Positions 33,820 to 41,768 of a stretch of DNA of 64,000 bases are shown piece after piece. Both the position numbers and the translations under genes were made by a program. The notes under the pieces were generated by a model that had not been told where the DNA came from, did no database searches, and saw only the letters and a list, made by a program, of their open reading frames with translations. The first letter of the stretch is position 1; the number at the start of each line of letters is the position of its first letter. The stretch comes from Treponema sp. UBA3813 (GTDB lineage Bacteria; Spirochaetota; Spirochaetia; Treponematales; Treponemataceae): assembly GCA_002368605.1 (NCBI GenBank), contig DFEB01000078.1, forward strand, positions 27,261-91,260, read 5' to 3'.

Positions 33820-35394
33820 TTACGCAAATAAATCTGTTTTTTTAAGCCATTCTGCGACGGCCGTTGCCTCTTTATCCAGAGGGCGGTCGTCCTCAACAAA
33901 TGCACTCATCTTTCGAACTTCCTCATGCACTTTCTGCGTGAAGGGGGCGAAATCTTCTTTTCCAGCCAAATCCACTGCCTGCATTGCGGCCAGCAAGTGA
34001 GTCGCGAACTGCAAGAAAACAAGCTCAATCTGCTCGGTGAATTTTCGTGCTGAAATCGTTCCCATTGAAACTTTGTCCTGATTGAGGGCTTCTGTCGGAG
34101 CCGAGGTAAGGGAAACCGGAAAACAATAGGTCGCAACCTCTCCGCGGATTGCGCTGATTGTAATTTGGGCGGCTTTAAATCCGAGCCGAAGTCCTGCGCG
34201 AGGGTGGTCAGCCGGAGTAAAAGGAATAAGGTTTTCGGTAAGGCCGTTGAATTTTCCGTCGATGATAATTTCTGCCTGCTTGTCGCTTAAATCCGCTATG
34301 TTGGCAAGAGCCGTCCTCATGTAGTCACAGGCTGCGCAAATGTGACCGCCGTAGAAATTTCCCGTGTTATAAAGACGCTCTGCATCGATGTCAACGAGGG
34401 GATTGTCATTTGCGCTGTTCAGCTCTTCAGTAATCATTTCCCTTGCAAAACGAAGGGTGTCCCTGTAAACGCCGGTAATCTGTGGGGCGCAGCGGATTGA
34501 ATATCTGTCCTGAATTTTATTCTGCTGGGCGACAAAGCCTTTTCCGTCAAGCTTTTCAATCTGATTTTTTAAAAAGTCCTCGTATTTCCAGACCCGCTTT
34601 GACTCCGTGATGATATTGTGGACATAAACCGCCGATTCCATCTGTCCCCGGTGATTTTTAATCTGGCTTACCTTCGTGACGAAAGGAGTGTCCTTGCCGC
34701 GAGTGATTTCTGATGTGACCGCCGTGAGGAAGTCAGAGATATTGGCCAGACGCTGGGCTTTTTTCCAGGCAAGGGAAGCCACCGCCGTCATTACGGAAGT
34801 GCCGTTCATTAAAGCCAGGCCTTCTTTTGCCTCGATGGGAAGCGGCTCGATTCCCTCTGCCTTGAAAGCCTCGGCTGCAGGAACAATTTTTCCTTTATAG
34901 TAAACATCCCGCTGCCCCATAATGACCGCCGCAAGGTAAGAAAGTGGAGTGAGGTCTCCAGAAGCACCCACAGAGCCTAGCTGGGGAATTACCGGGATGA
35001 TGTCTTTGTTCAAAAGAGTGACCATCATGCGAGCAAGTTCCGGCCGAATGGCTGAATGACCGCCCTTTACATTTCCGTTCAGGCGTGCAAGAACTACAGC
35101 CCGGCCTGTCTCGTGGTCAAATTTTGGCCCCAGTCCGATTCCATGATAAGCGCAAATGACCCGCTGCAACTCTCCGGCTTTTTCCACGCTAATCTGATTG
35201 TGGCAGGAATCGCCAAAATCCGTGGTGACTCCGTAAGTCGGAACGCCAGTTGCAATATAGTCCATTAAAAATTTTCGTGATTTTTTTAATGTATCCCAGA
35301 ATTTTTCGTCTGTGGGAAGTGCGACTTCTTCATTTTTGTAAGCGACATCGCATACATCTTCTATTGTAAGTTCATTTCCGCTGATAATTTTCAT
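33820..35394 (-). CDS. hutH: Aromatic amino acid ammonia-lyase (histidine ammonia-lyase family)
   Basis: A 524-residue lyase with the self-forming MIO cofactor motif GSVGASGDLTPLSYLA near residue 155. It also has YGVTTDFGDS and SANDNPLVDI, typical of the HAL/PAL/TAL family. The selectivity region reads LQRVICAYHGIG; the His kept here matches histidine and tyrosine lyases rather than phenylalanine lyases. No hutU, hutI or hutG gene is adjacent, so the physiological substrate is uncertain. ATG 35394 is chosen by homology; no ribosome site exists, but TTTACG-N17-TACACT ends eight bases upstream. Confidence 0.85.
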   Translation of the reverse strand: MKIISGNELTIEDVCDVAYKNEEVALPTDEKFWDTLKKSRKFLMDYIATGVPTYGVTTDFGDSCHNQISVEKAGELQRVICAYHGIGLGPKFDHETGRAVVLARLNGNVKGGHSAIRPELARMMVTLLNKDIIPVIPQLGSVGASGDLTPLSYLAAVIMGQRDVYYKGKIVPAAEAFKAEGIEPLPIEAKEGLALMNGTSVMTAVASLAWKKAQRLANISDFLTAVTSEITRGKDTPFVTKVSQIKNHRGQMESAVYVHNIITESKRVWKYEDFLKNQIEKLDGKGFVAQQNKIQDRYSIRCAPQITGVYRDTLRFAREMITEELNSANDNPLVDIDAERLYNTGNFYGGHICAACDYMRTALANIADLSDKQAEIIIDGKFNGLTENLIPFTPADHPRAGLRLGFKAAQITISAIRGEVATYCFPVSLTSAPTEALNQDKVSMGTISARKFTEQIELVFLQFATHLLAAMQAVDLAGKEDFAPFTQKVHEEVRKMSAFVEDDRPLDKEATAVAEWLKKTDLFA

Positions 35395-35488
35395 AATGGT
35401 TAAGTGTATTCTTTTTATGAGATGTCGTAAATAATGATAGAAAAAAAATTTTTTTTTTGGTATAACAAGATATATAGGAGTATAAGCT

Positions 35489-35842
35489 ATGAAAAAACTT
35501 TTGGCATTGGTTACTGTTGTTGCAATTCTTGGTTCAACATCCCTGTTTGCTTCAGGAAAAAAGGATTCGTCTTCAAATGAGACTACGGAAACAACCGAGC
35601 GCACAAAGTCAGAATCAGAAGAAAAACTTGAGGCAGCGGCAAAGGATGTAAAAGAATCTACAAAAAATGCTGTTGAGGTTACAAAAGAAGCTGGAAAAAC
35701 AGTAGGGGATTCTGCAAAAGAAACTGGTAAAGAAATCGGTGAGGCTGCAAAAGCTGCAGGAAAAGAAATTAAAAATGCAGCCCAGAATTTTAAAAATGAT
35801 GTAAAAGAATCTCTTAATAAAGATTCATCTTCAAAAAACTAA
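35489..35842 (+). CDS. Small secreted LEA-like repeat protein
   Basis: A 117-residue protein with a signal peptide (MKKLLALVTVVAILGSTSLFA) and no lipobox Cys. The mature part is a long amphipathic helix of loose 11-residue repeats: AAAKDVKESTKNAVEVTKEA, then GKTVGDSAKETGKEIGEAA and GKEIKNAAQNF. This pattern is typical of LEA-like or apolipoprotein-like stress proteins. AGGAG lies upstream of the ATG. It is 17 bases before kduI but probably only read through. A role in periplasmic stress protection is an inference. Confidence 0.7.
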   Translation: MKKLLALVTVVAILGSTSLFASGKKDSSSNETTETTERTKSESEEKLEAAAKDVKESTKNAVEVTKEAGKTVGDSAKETGKEIGEAAKAAGKEIKNAAQNFKNDVKESLNKDSSSKN

Positions 35843-35859
35843 AAATTAGGGTACTAAAA

Positions 35860-36702
35860 ATGGATATTCGTTATTCAACAGGAAAAGAGCCGTTCAAAAG
35901 AATGACTACCGAAGAAATGCGTGAGGAATTCCTCATCCAGAACATTTTCATCAAAAATGATGTCACAGCTGTTTACAGCCACATCGACCGAATCGTCACA
36001 TTGGGCGCAATGCCGACAGACGAGACAATCCGCCTTGACAAAAACATCGACGCAATGAAAGATTTCGGCGTTGACTTCTTCTTGCAGAGACGAGAGCTTG
36101 GCATGATTAACATCGGCGGCGACGGAGTTGTCGTTGCAGACGGCAAAACTTACGAAATCAAGCACTACGACGCACTTTACTTGGGAGCAGGCACAAAAGA
36201 AGTCACGCTTGCTTCAAAAGACGCAAAAAATCCGGCTAAGTTCTACATGAACTCAACTCCGGCTCACTGCACTTACCCAAGCCGCATCATCACTTACGAG
36301 CAGGCAAACCATATTCACATGGGAAGCGCCGCAGAATCTAACGACCGCACAATCAACCAGTACATTCACCCGTCAGTCCTGGACACCTGCCAGCTTTCAA
36401 TGGGCATGACTCACTTGGAGACAGGCTCTGTCTGGAACACAATGCCGGCTCACACTCACGAGCGACGCATGGAAGTCTACTTCTACTTCGACTTCCCAGA
36501 AGATCAGGTTGTTTTCCACATCATGGGCGAACCCCAGCAGACCCGCCACCTCGTAATGCACAACAACGAGGCCGTAATCAACCCAAGCTGGTCAATCCAC
36601 TCAGGCTGCGGTACAAGCAACTACACCTTCATCTGGAGCATGGGCGGCGAAAACCGCACCTACACCGACCAAGATTGGATCCGCACGCCAGATCTGCGTT
36701 AG
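35860..36702 (+). CDS. kduI: 5-keto-4-deoxyuronate isomerase
   Basis: A 280-residue zinc-dependent isomerase converting 5-keto-4-deoxyuronate to 2,5-diketo-3-deoxygluconate in pectin breakdown. The cupin metal site is visible as MPAHTHERRMEVYFYF (two His and a Glu) with the fourth His in INPSWSIHSGCGTSNY. Length equals the E. coli enzyme. Also diagnostic are GMTHLETGSVWNT and TYPSRIITYEQANH. It feeds the KduD-type dehydrogenase and KDG kinase encoded elsewhere in this window. G+C is higher than in adjacent genes (frequent C-ending codons). Confidence 0.96.
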   Translation: MDIRYSTGKEPFKRMTTEEMREEFLIQNIFIKNDVTAVYSHIDRIVTLGAMPTDETIRLDKNIDAMKDFGVDFFLQRRELGMINIGGDGVVVADGKTYEIKHYDALYLGAGTKEVTLASKDAKNPAKFYMNSTPAHCTYPSRIITYEQANHIHMGSAAESNDRTINQYIHPSVLDTCQLSMGMTHLETGSVWNTMPAHTHERRMEVYFYFDFPEDQVVFHIMGEPQQTRHLVMHNNEAVINPSWSIHSGCGTSNYTFIWSMGGENRTYTDQDWIRTPDLR

Positions 36703-36734
36703 CAGTCTGGCGAAGTTAAATAACTTCCTTGCAG

Positions 36735-36760
36735 GACGAGGCGGCTTGTCCGCCTCATAA
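36735..36760 (+). other. GC-rich hairpin after kduI
   Basis: GAGGCGG-CTT-GTCCGCCTC forms a strong short stem 30-60 bases after the kduI stop. The T-run is weak, so it may be a poor terminator or the remnant of a GC-rich repeat. Confidence 0.4.
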
Positions 36761-36851
36761 GAACACCGGATCTGCGATAGATTTTTTCTATAGTCAGAAA
36801 AACTTCTTTCCGATATTCTATATAAGCCCTTGTTTGCTTGTGGGGCAGGCA

Positions 36852-36950
36852 AGGGTTCTCTGGAGAGTCCTCACGATGGAGTGGGGCGCCGAAGGGTTAA
36901 GATTATTACAATCGATATCTCAGGCACAAAGGACAGGGCGAAAGAAGTTC
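36852..36950 (+). promoter_or_regulatory. Glycine riboswitch
   Basis: The conserved glycine-aptamer words occur in order: TCTCTGGAGAGTCC, GGCGCCGAAGGGTTAAG, and ATCTCAGGCACAAAGGACAG. It appears to be one full aptamer; the following TTTGGAGAG at about 36963 could be a partial (ghost) second unit. It lies in the 328-base leader of the alanine/glycine:cation symporter gene, on the same strand. It would sense glycine and set transporter expression. Confidence 0.92.
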
Positions 36951-37030
36951 CAATCCTACTCTTTGGAGAGTTTGTTTCATTCTTTTTGAATGTGGCAAAC
37001 TCTATTTTCTTTTTAAACGGGGATTTAAAA

Positions 37031-38452
37031 ATGTTTGACCAAATCCTTAACTTAATCGACGATGTTGTCTGGGGAATTCCTACCATCGTTCTAATCTTGG
37101 CTACGGGCTTAGTTTTGACGATTCGTGCCCGCGGATTACAGTTTACAAAACTCGGCCGGGCTTTCCGCTCAATTTTCAAAGAGAATGAAGGTCACGGTGA
37201 GCTTTCAGGTTTTTCTGCCCTTTGTACTGCACTTTCTGCAACTATCGGTACAGGTAACATTGTCGGTGTCGCAACGGCTATCGCTGCCGGCGGTCCTGGC
37301 GCTCTCTTCTGGATGTGGATTGCGGCAATTTTGGGAACGGCGACAAAATTCGCTGAGTGTATGCTTGCAATCAAATACCGTGAAGTAAAAGAAGACGGTC
37401 ATGTCTTGGGCGGCCCATTCTACACAATCGAAAAGGGCATGGGAAAAAGCTGGAAGTGGCTTGCGATTCTCTTCGCTGTTTTTGGCGTTCTTGCAGGTCT
37501 CTTGGGTATCGGTACAATGACCCAAATCAACGGAATCACATCTGCCGTCAACATGGCATTTGACCCGAAAAACGCAAACATCGCTTTCACAATCGGCGAA
37601 AACTCATACACTTGGGCCACGGTTATCGGCGGCGCAGTTGTCACAATCTGTGCGGCTCTTGTAATCTTGGGCGGGCTCAAACGAATTTCAAAAGTTGCAG
37701 AAAAAGTCGTTCCAGCAATGGCAATCATCTATGTATTCCTGGGACTTTCAGTAATTCTCATGAACGCGACAAAAGTTCCGGCCGCCTTCGCCCTCATCTT
37801 CAAATCAGCATTCGGTTTCAAGGCAGTGGCAGGCGGAGCAATCGGCTGGACAATCAAGCAAATCACCGAGTCAATGCAGAAAGGTATCGCACGAGGAATT
37901 TTCTCAAACGAGGCGGGCTTGGGTTCTGCTCCAATCGCTGCGGCTCCGGTTCAGACAAACGAGCCTGTAGAGCAGGGCCTGGTAAACATGACGGGAACAA
38001 TCATCGACACGCTCATTGTTTGCACAATGACAGGTTTGGCAATCGTCATCGCTCTTTGTAATCCATCTTTCAATGCAACAGACTTGAAAGGCGTTCAGCT
38101 TACGGCGGCAGCCCTCTCGTTCGACTTGGGCGGCGACGGCGTTTCTGTTCAGTTCCTTCTCATGCTCTGCTTGGCATTCTTCGCATTCACCACGATTTTG
38201 GGCTGGGACTACTACTCAGAAAAGTGCTTGGAATATCTCACCAATGGCCGCATGAAGCTGGTCTTCATCTATCGCCTGGTTTACATCGCCGCAATCGCAA
38301 TCGGCCCCTACTTCACAGTTAACGCTGTATTCACAATTGCCGACATCACAAACGGACTCATGGCAATTCCAAACTGTGTCTCGCTGATTGTTTTGAGCGG
38401 AGTCGTTGCAGAAGAAACAAAGAAATACTTTGCAAAATATCCGACGCTTTAA
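37031..38452 (+). CDS. Alanine/glycine:cation symporter (AGCS family)
   Basis: A 473-residue inner-membrane transporter with about eleven helices. AGCS signatures include GFSALCTALSATIGTGNIVG, GPGALFWMWIAAILGTATKF with ECMLAIKYRE following, and GIARGIFSNEAGLGSAPIAA. ATG at 37031 fits the family start (MFDQILNLIDDVVWGIPT). The longer frame to 36830 runs through the riboswitch and is rejected. The riboswitch indicates glycine as a physiological substrate. A terminator follows. Confidence 0.95.
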   Translation: MFDQILNLIDDVVWGIPTIVLILATGLVLTIRARGLQFTKLGRAFRSIFKENEGHGELSGFSALCTALSATIGTGNIVGVATAIAAGGPGALFWMWIAAILGTATKFAECMLAIKYREVKEDGHVLGGPFYTIEKGMGKSWKWLAILFAVFGVLAGLLGIGTMTQINGITSAVNMAFDPKNANIAFTIGENSYTWATVIGGAVVTICAALVILGGLKRISKVAEKVVPAMAIIYVFLGLSVILMNATKVPAAFALIFKSAFGFKAVAGGAIGWTIKQITESMQKGIARGIFSNEAGLGSAPIAAAPVQTNEPVEQGLVNMTGTIIDTLIVCTMTGLAIVIALCNPSFNATDLKGVQLTAAALSFDLGGDGVSVQFLLMLCLAFFAFTTILGWDYYSEKCLEYLTNGRMKLVFIYRLVYIAAIAIGPYFTVNAVFTIADITNGLMAIPNCVSLIVLSGVVAEETKKYFAKYPTL

Positions 38453-38490
38453 TTAATGCATAATTCATAATTTTGCAGTGAAAAATTGGT

Positions 38491-38524
38491 ACCGGACGGG
38501 CACATGGCTTGTCCGGTGTTTTTT
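38491..38524 (+). terminator. Terminator of the glycine symporter gene
   Basis: ACCGGAC/GTCCGGT stem with a 13-base loop, then GTTTTTT. It is preceded at 38451-38475 by a TAATGCATAATTCATAATTT repeat remnant. Confidence 0.85.
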
Positions 38525-38534
38525 ATGAGGGGAA

Positions 38535-39287
38535 TTAGTGGAAAGTGTATCTGTAGCCGGCTGACATTAAGAAAACTTTTCTTGTGCCGACTTTATCGCC
38601 GTCAGATTTCAGCTCGCCTAAGTCAATCATGTAGCGGGCATTCAGCAAAAGTGCGGAAGTTTTATTGAAGTTGAAGGCGAAATCTGCGCCGAAGGCCGTT
38701 CCGAAAATGCAGGCATTGTCGATTTTGTCTTTTGAACTTCCTGACTTGCTAGCAAGTGTATTTCCATTATATTTTGCTGTCACATCAATTTCCTGCTTTA
38801 TCTTTCCAATTGGGAATGAAAGGTAAAATCCTGCCTGCGGGATAAATTCAAAAAAGCCGCCTTTATTGACCGTGTATGTCACGAGGAAAGGAAGTTCCAT
38901 GGTGGTATAAGTAATCTTGTCTTTAACTTCCATTTTTACTCCGCTGGATTTTGATTCTATCGTCAGTTCTGTACCGTTATTGAATAAAAATCCTAATTCT
39001 GCCTGTAAACCGAGGGCTGGAATTTTTTCAAAACTGTAGTTGCCCCAAAGTGCAAAACCGCCGCACAAAATCGTTTTGTTATCGACAGAATATGAAGCAG
39101 GATTTCCTGTTATAGAAGAAAGCTCACTTGCGACAGAATTTCCCAGTCCTCGTTTTATGTCATCTGCAATAGTCATGTCGCTGACACCCAGTGAACCACG
39201 GACACCGAAAGACATTTGTGAGAGTTGTGCGAAAGAGCTTGAAAGCAGCAGTGCTCCCACAGCCAAAGTCGTAATCAATTTTTTCAT
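38535..39287 (-). CDS. Outer-membrane beta-barrel protein
   Basis: A 250-residue protein with a signal peptide (MKKLITTLAVGALLLSSSFA) and repeated amphipathic strands ending in aromatic residues, e.g. MSFGVRGSLGVSDM, ALGLQAELGFLF, YTTMELPFLVTYTV and the last strand FLMSAGYRYTFH, which ends in a C-terminal aromatic as barrels do. It resembles the PorT/OmpA-like eight-strand barrel group. AAAGGAG precedes ATG 39287. It is divergent from an XRE regulator gene with shared palindromes between them, which suggests regulation. Confidence 0.78.
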   Translation of the reverse strand: MKKLITTLAVGALLLSSSFAQLSQMSFGVRGSLGVSDMTIADDIKRGLGNSVASELSSITGNPASYSVDNKTILCGGFALWGNYSFEKIPALGLQAELGFLFNNGTELTIESKSSGVKMEVKDKITYTTMELPFLVTYTVNKGGFFEFIPQAGFYLSFPIGKIKQEIDVTAKYNGNTLASKSGSSKDKIDNACIFGTAFGADFAFNFNKTSALLLNARYMIDLGELKSDGDKVGTRKVFLMSAGYRYTFH

Positions 39288-39314
39288 ATAAAACTCCTTT
39301 TTGTTATAATTTGC

Positions 39315-39410
39315 GTAATATGTCTGAATATTACTTAAATATAACAATCTGTTATAAGGGTAACACAGATTTAACAATCGTTCAATCAGATATTACGCAC
39401 TTTAGCGTAT
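39315..39410. promoter_or_regulatory. Divergent regulatory region with two palindromes
   Basis: A perfect inverted repeat GTAATAT-GTCTGA-ATATTAC (39315-39334) lies on the barrel-gene side. ATTACGC-ACTTTA-GCGTATT (39392-39411, one mismatch) overlaps the possible -10 (TATTAT, 39408) of the XRE gene. The shared half-site GTAATA/TATTAC with equal 6-base spacers points to one DNA-binding protein, likely the XRE product. Confidence 0.6.
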
Positions 39411-39419
39411 TATGAAAAT

Positions 39420-39761
39420 ATGAGTTTTAGAGAGAATCTAAAATCTGAATTAGTTTTCCGCGGTATTCTGGTAAAAGAGCTTTCTGCCAAAACAGGAATA
39501 AATAAAAGGACTCTGGACAATTATCTGCGGGAAAAAAGCAGTACGCCTCCCGCAGACATAGCCGTAAAAATCGCCGATGCTTTGGGCGTTTCCGTGGAAT
39601 TTTTAGTTACAGGCACGGATAAAAAGTCTTCGCTCAGCCCGGAAGAACGCTATTCGTCAGATGTGCGAATTCTCGCCAAAAAACTTTCAGCAATGACCGA
39701 AAACGAGAAAAAATTAGTCACTGCCCTTGTCGAAGAAATTGAACGGCAGAGAATTTGCTAG
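39420..39761 (+). CDS. XRE-family helix-turn-helix regulator
   Basis: A 113-residue regulator: residues 8-65 form a Cro/CI-type helix-turn-helix (VKELSAKTGINKRTLDNYL, then PPADIAVKIADALGVSVEFL), with a helical C-terminal tail (about 75-110) for oligomerisation. No ribosome site precedes the ATG; TATTAT is six bases upstream. It is divergent from the beta-barrel gene and 32 bases before hisD. Likely controls the barrel gene and itself. Confidence 0.85.
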   Translation: MSFRENLKSELVFRGILVKELSAKTGINKRTLDNYLREKSSTPPADIAVKIADALGVSVEFLVTGTDKKSSLSPEERYSSDVRILAKKLSAMTENEKKLVTALVEEIERQRIC

Positions 39762-39793
39762 TAATCTCCGCTAAAATTCGCTATATTATTCCT

Positions 39794-41155
39794 ATGATAA
39801 AAATACAGTCCTACGCTGAAATTGAGCCGGAATTCTTTACAGGCCGTGATTTCGGTGCTTCTATTGATATTGTAAAAGATGTGCTTTCCGATGTTAAAAA
39901 TCGGGGAGACGCGGCTTTATCTGAGTACGGTGCAAAATTCGATGTGTCGGCGCCTTCTTCCCTTGAAATCCCGCAGTCTGAGCTAAAGTCGGCTGCTGAA
40001 AAAATGCAGAGGGAAAATCCTGAGCTTTACAAGGCGATTGAATATTCTCACGATTTGGCCCTTCGCTTTGCAAAAAAACAGCGTGAGTCTTTTGATGATT
40101 TTGAAGTTGAGCTTACCGAGGGCGTTTTTACGGGGCAGAAAAATATCCCTGTTGACCGTGCGGGCGTTTATGTTCCGGCTGGCCGCTTTCCTCTCGTTTC
40201 GACCGTTGTGATGACCATTACTCCGGCGGTGGCGGCAGGCGTTAAGGAAGTAATTCTCTGCACACCGCCCCGTGTTCACCCGGAGGACAAGGCTGCCGCC
40301 GAAAAAGCTGGCACTGGCATTCCCGGAAAGCCTTTCCTTGGCGGAAAACCCTATGCTGACGAAAATATTATGGCGGCGGCTTACATTTGCGGCGTAACAA
40401 AAGCTTTTGCTTGCGGAGGAGCTCAGGCAATCGGAGCGATGGCTTTCGGAACTCAGTCAATTCCCCGCACTGATGTAATCGTAGGCCCCGGCAATAAATT
40501 CGTCGCAGAGGCAAAAAAGCTGGTTTACGGCACTGTCGGAATCGATATGGTGGCAGGCCCCACAGAAGTCTTCATCATCGCGGACAAATCGGCGAATCCT
40601 TCTTGGGTTGCCGCTGACCTTTTGGCTCAGGCAGAGCACGACATTGTAGCCCAGCCGGTCATGGCCACTGATTCAGAAGCATTGGCAAAGGCCGTGGCAG
40701 AAGAAATCGAAAAACAGCTTGCCACGCTTCCCACAAAGGCAACGGCAAAGCAGAGCATAAAAAATTGCGGAAGAATCATCATCTGTAAAAATCTTGAAGA
40801 GGCGGCTGAATGTGCCAACAAAAAAGCCCCTGAGCATCTGGAGCTTGCCATGGAAGAGGGAGCGGTGCGGGATAAAATCGCTTCCCTCGTCCACAATTAC
40901 GGCTCCCTTTTCATCGGTCACGGAAGCGCGGAAGTTTTCGGCGACTATGCGGCCGGCCTCAATCACACTTTGCCAACCAGCGGAAGCGCGCGATTCACCG
41001 GCGGTTTGAGCGTCCGAGTCTTCTTGAAGACCGTAACTACTTTGCGCACAATCCCCGGCTCAAAGGGCGCGGTGGCTTCGGCAGAGGCTTCAGGCGTTCT
41101 TGGAGATGCGGAAGGACTGGCCGGTCACGCGCGGGCAGCACGAATCAGATTGTAA
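39794..41155 (+). CDS. hisD: Histidinol dehydrogenase
   Basis: A 453-residue zinc enzyme for the last two steps of histidine synthesis. Motifs include GVYVPAGRFPLVSTVVMTI, ACGGAQAIGAMAFGT, IVGPGNKFVAEAKKLVYG, the DMVAGPTEVFIIAD segment, the catalytic Glu/His in PEHLEL, and GSLFIGHGSAEVFGDYAAG. ATG 39794 is chosen by family start; the frame to 39755 overlaps the upstream regulator. It is separated from hisG-hisB by 16 kb and followed closely by def. Confidence 0.95.
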   Translation: MIKIQSYAEIEPEFFTGRDFGASIDIVKDVLSDVKNRGDAALSEYGAKFDVSAPSSLEIPQSELKSAAEKMQRENPELYKAIEYSHDLALRFAKKQRESFDDFEVELTEGVFTGQKNIPVDRAGVYVPAGRFPLVSTVVMTITPAVAAGVKEVILCTPPRVHPEDKAAAEKAGTGIPGKPFLGGKPYADENIMAAAYICGVTKAFACGGAQAIGAMAFGTQSIPRTDVIVGPGNKFVAEAKKLVYGTVGIDMVAGPTEVFIIADKSANPSWVAADLLAQAEHDIVAQPVMATDSEALAKAVAEEIEKQLATLPTKATAKQSIKNCGRIIICKNLEEAAECANKKAPEHLELAMEEGAVRDKIASLVHNYGSLFIGHGSAEVFGDYAAGLNHTLPTSGSARFTGGLSVRVFLKTVTTLRTIPGSKGAVASAEASGVLGDAEGLAGHARAARIRL

Positions 41156-41183
41156 GATTCAGAAAGAGGAATTGGAGAATATT

Positions 41184-41762
41184 ATGAAAATTTACAAATT
41201 AGGCGAAGAAGTTTTAAGAAAAAAGGCTCTTCCGGTTAAGGAAGATGAAATCAATGATTCTCTCCGCGAGACATTCAACGAAATGTTTGAGACTATGCTG
41301 GAGGCAGACGGCGTTGGTTTGGCCGCTCCTCAAATCGGAGATTCCCGCCGTTATTTCGTAATCATTTCTGACGATGAAGTGCGCCGGGTTTTCGTAAATC
41401 CTCAGATTGTCGCCACAAGCAATGATTTGTGCGATTATGACGAAGGCTGCCTTTCTTTGCCAGGTTTTAACGAAACGATTAAACGCCCGTCAAAAGTTAC
41501 GGTTCAGGCTCTCAACGAAAACGGAAAGCCCTTCACCCTTGAAGCAGACGGACTTTTAGCTCGAATCATACAGCACGAGTACGACCATCTTGAAGGAATC
41601 GTTTATATTGACCGTGGTGACCCTCAGATTGCCGCTGAAATCACCGAAAAAATGAAAAAACGCCTGGAGCGTTCCGCTAAAAAAGAAGCCGAAAAAGCTA
41701 AAAAAGCCGCAAAAATCGCAGCTAAAATTGCCGCAAAAGAAGCAAAAAAGGCTTCAAAATAA
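41184..41762 (+). CDS. def: Peptide deformylase with basic C-terminal tail
   Basis: A 192-residue metalloenzyme removing the N-formyl group from new proteins. All three motifs are present: GVGLAAPQIG, EGCLSLPG and QHEYDHLEG. After the catalytic domain (~residue 160) there is an unusual tail of about 30 residues made almost only of Lys, Ala, Glu and Ile (KKRLERSAKKEAEKAKKAAK...), which may bind the ribosome or RNA. AATTGGAGAA gives the ribosome site for ATG 41184. fmt follows after six bases. Confidence 0.96.
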   Translation: MKIYKLGEEVLRKKALPVKEDEINDSLRETFNEMFETMLEADGVGLAAPQIGDSRRYFVIISDDEVRRVFVNPQIVATSNDLCDYDEGCLSLPGFNETIKRPSKVTVQALNENGKPFTLEADGLLARIIQHEYDHLEGIVYIDRGDPQIAAEITEKMKKRLERSAKKEAEKAKKAAKIAAKIAAKEAKKASK

Positions 41763-41768
41763 AAGCCC

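Noticed and set aside
36830-37030. N-terminal extension of the glycine symporter
   Set aside because: The in-frame codons run through the conserved riboswitch aptamer and would give an atypical hydrophilic extension.
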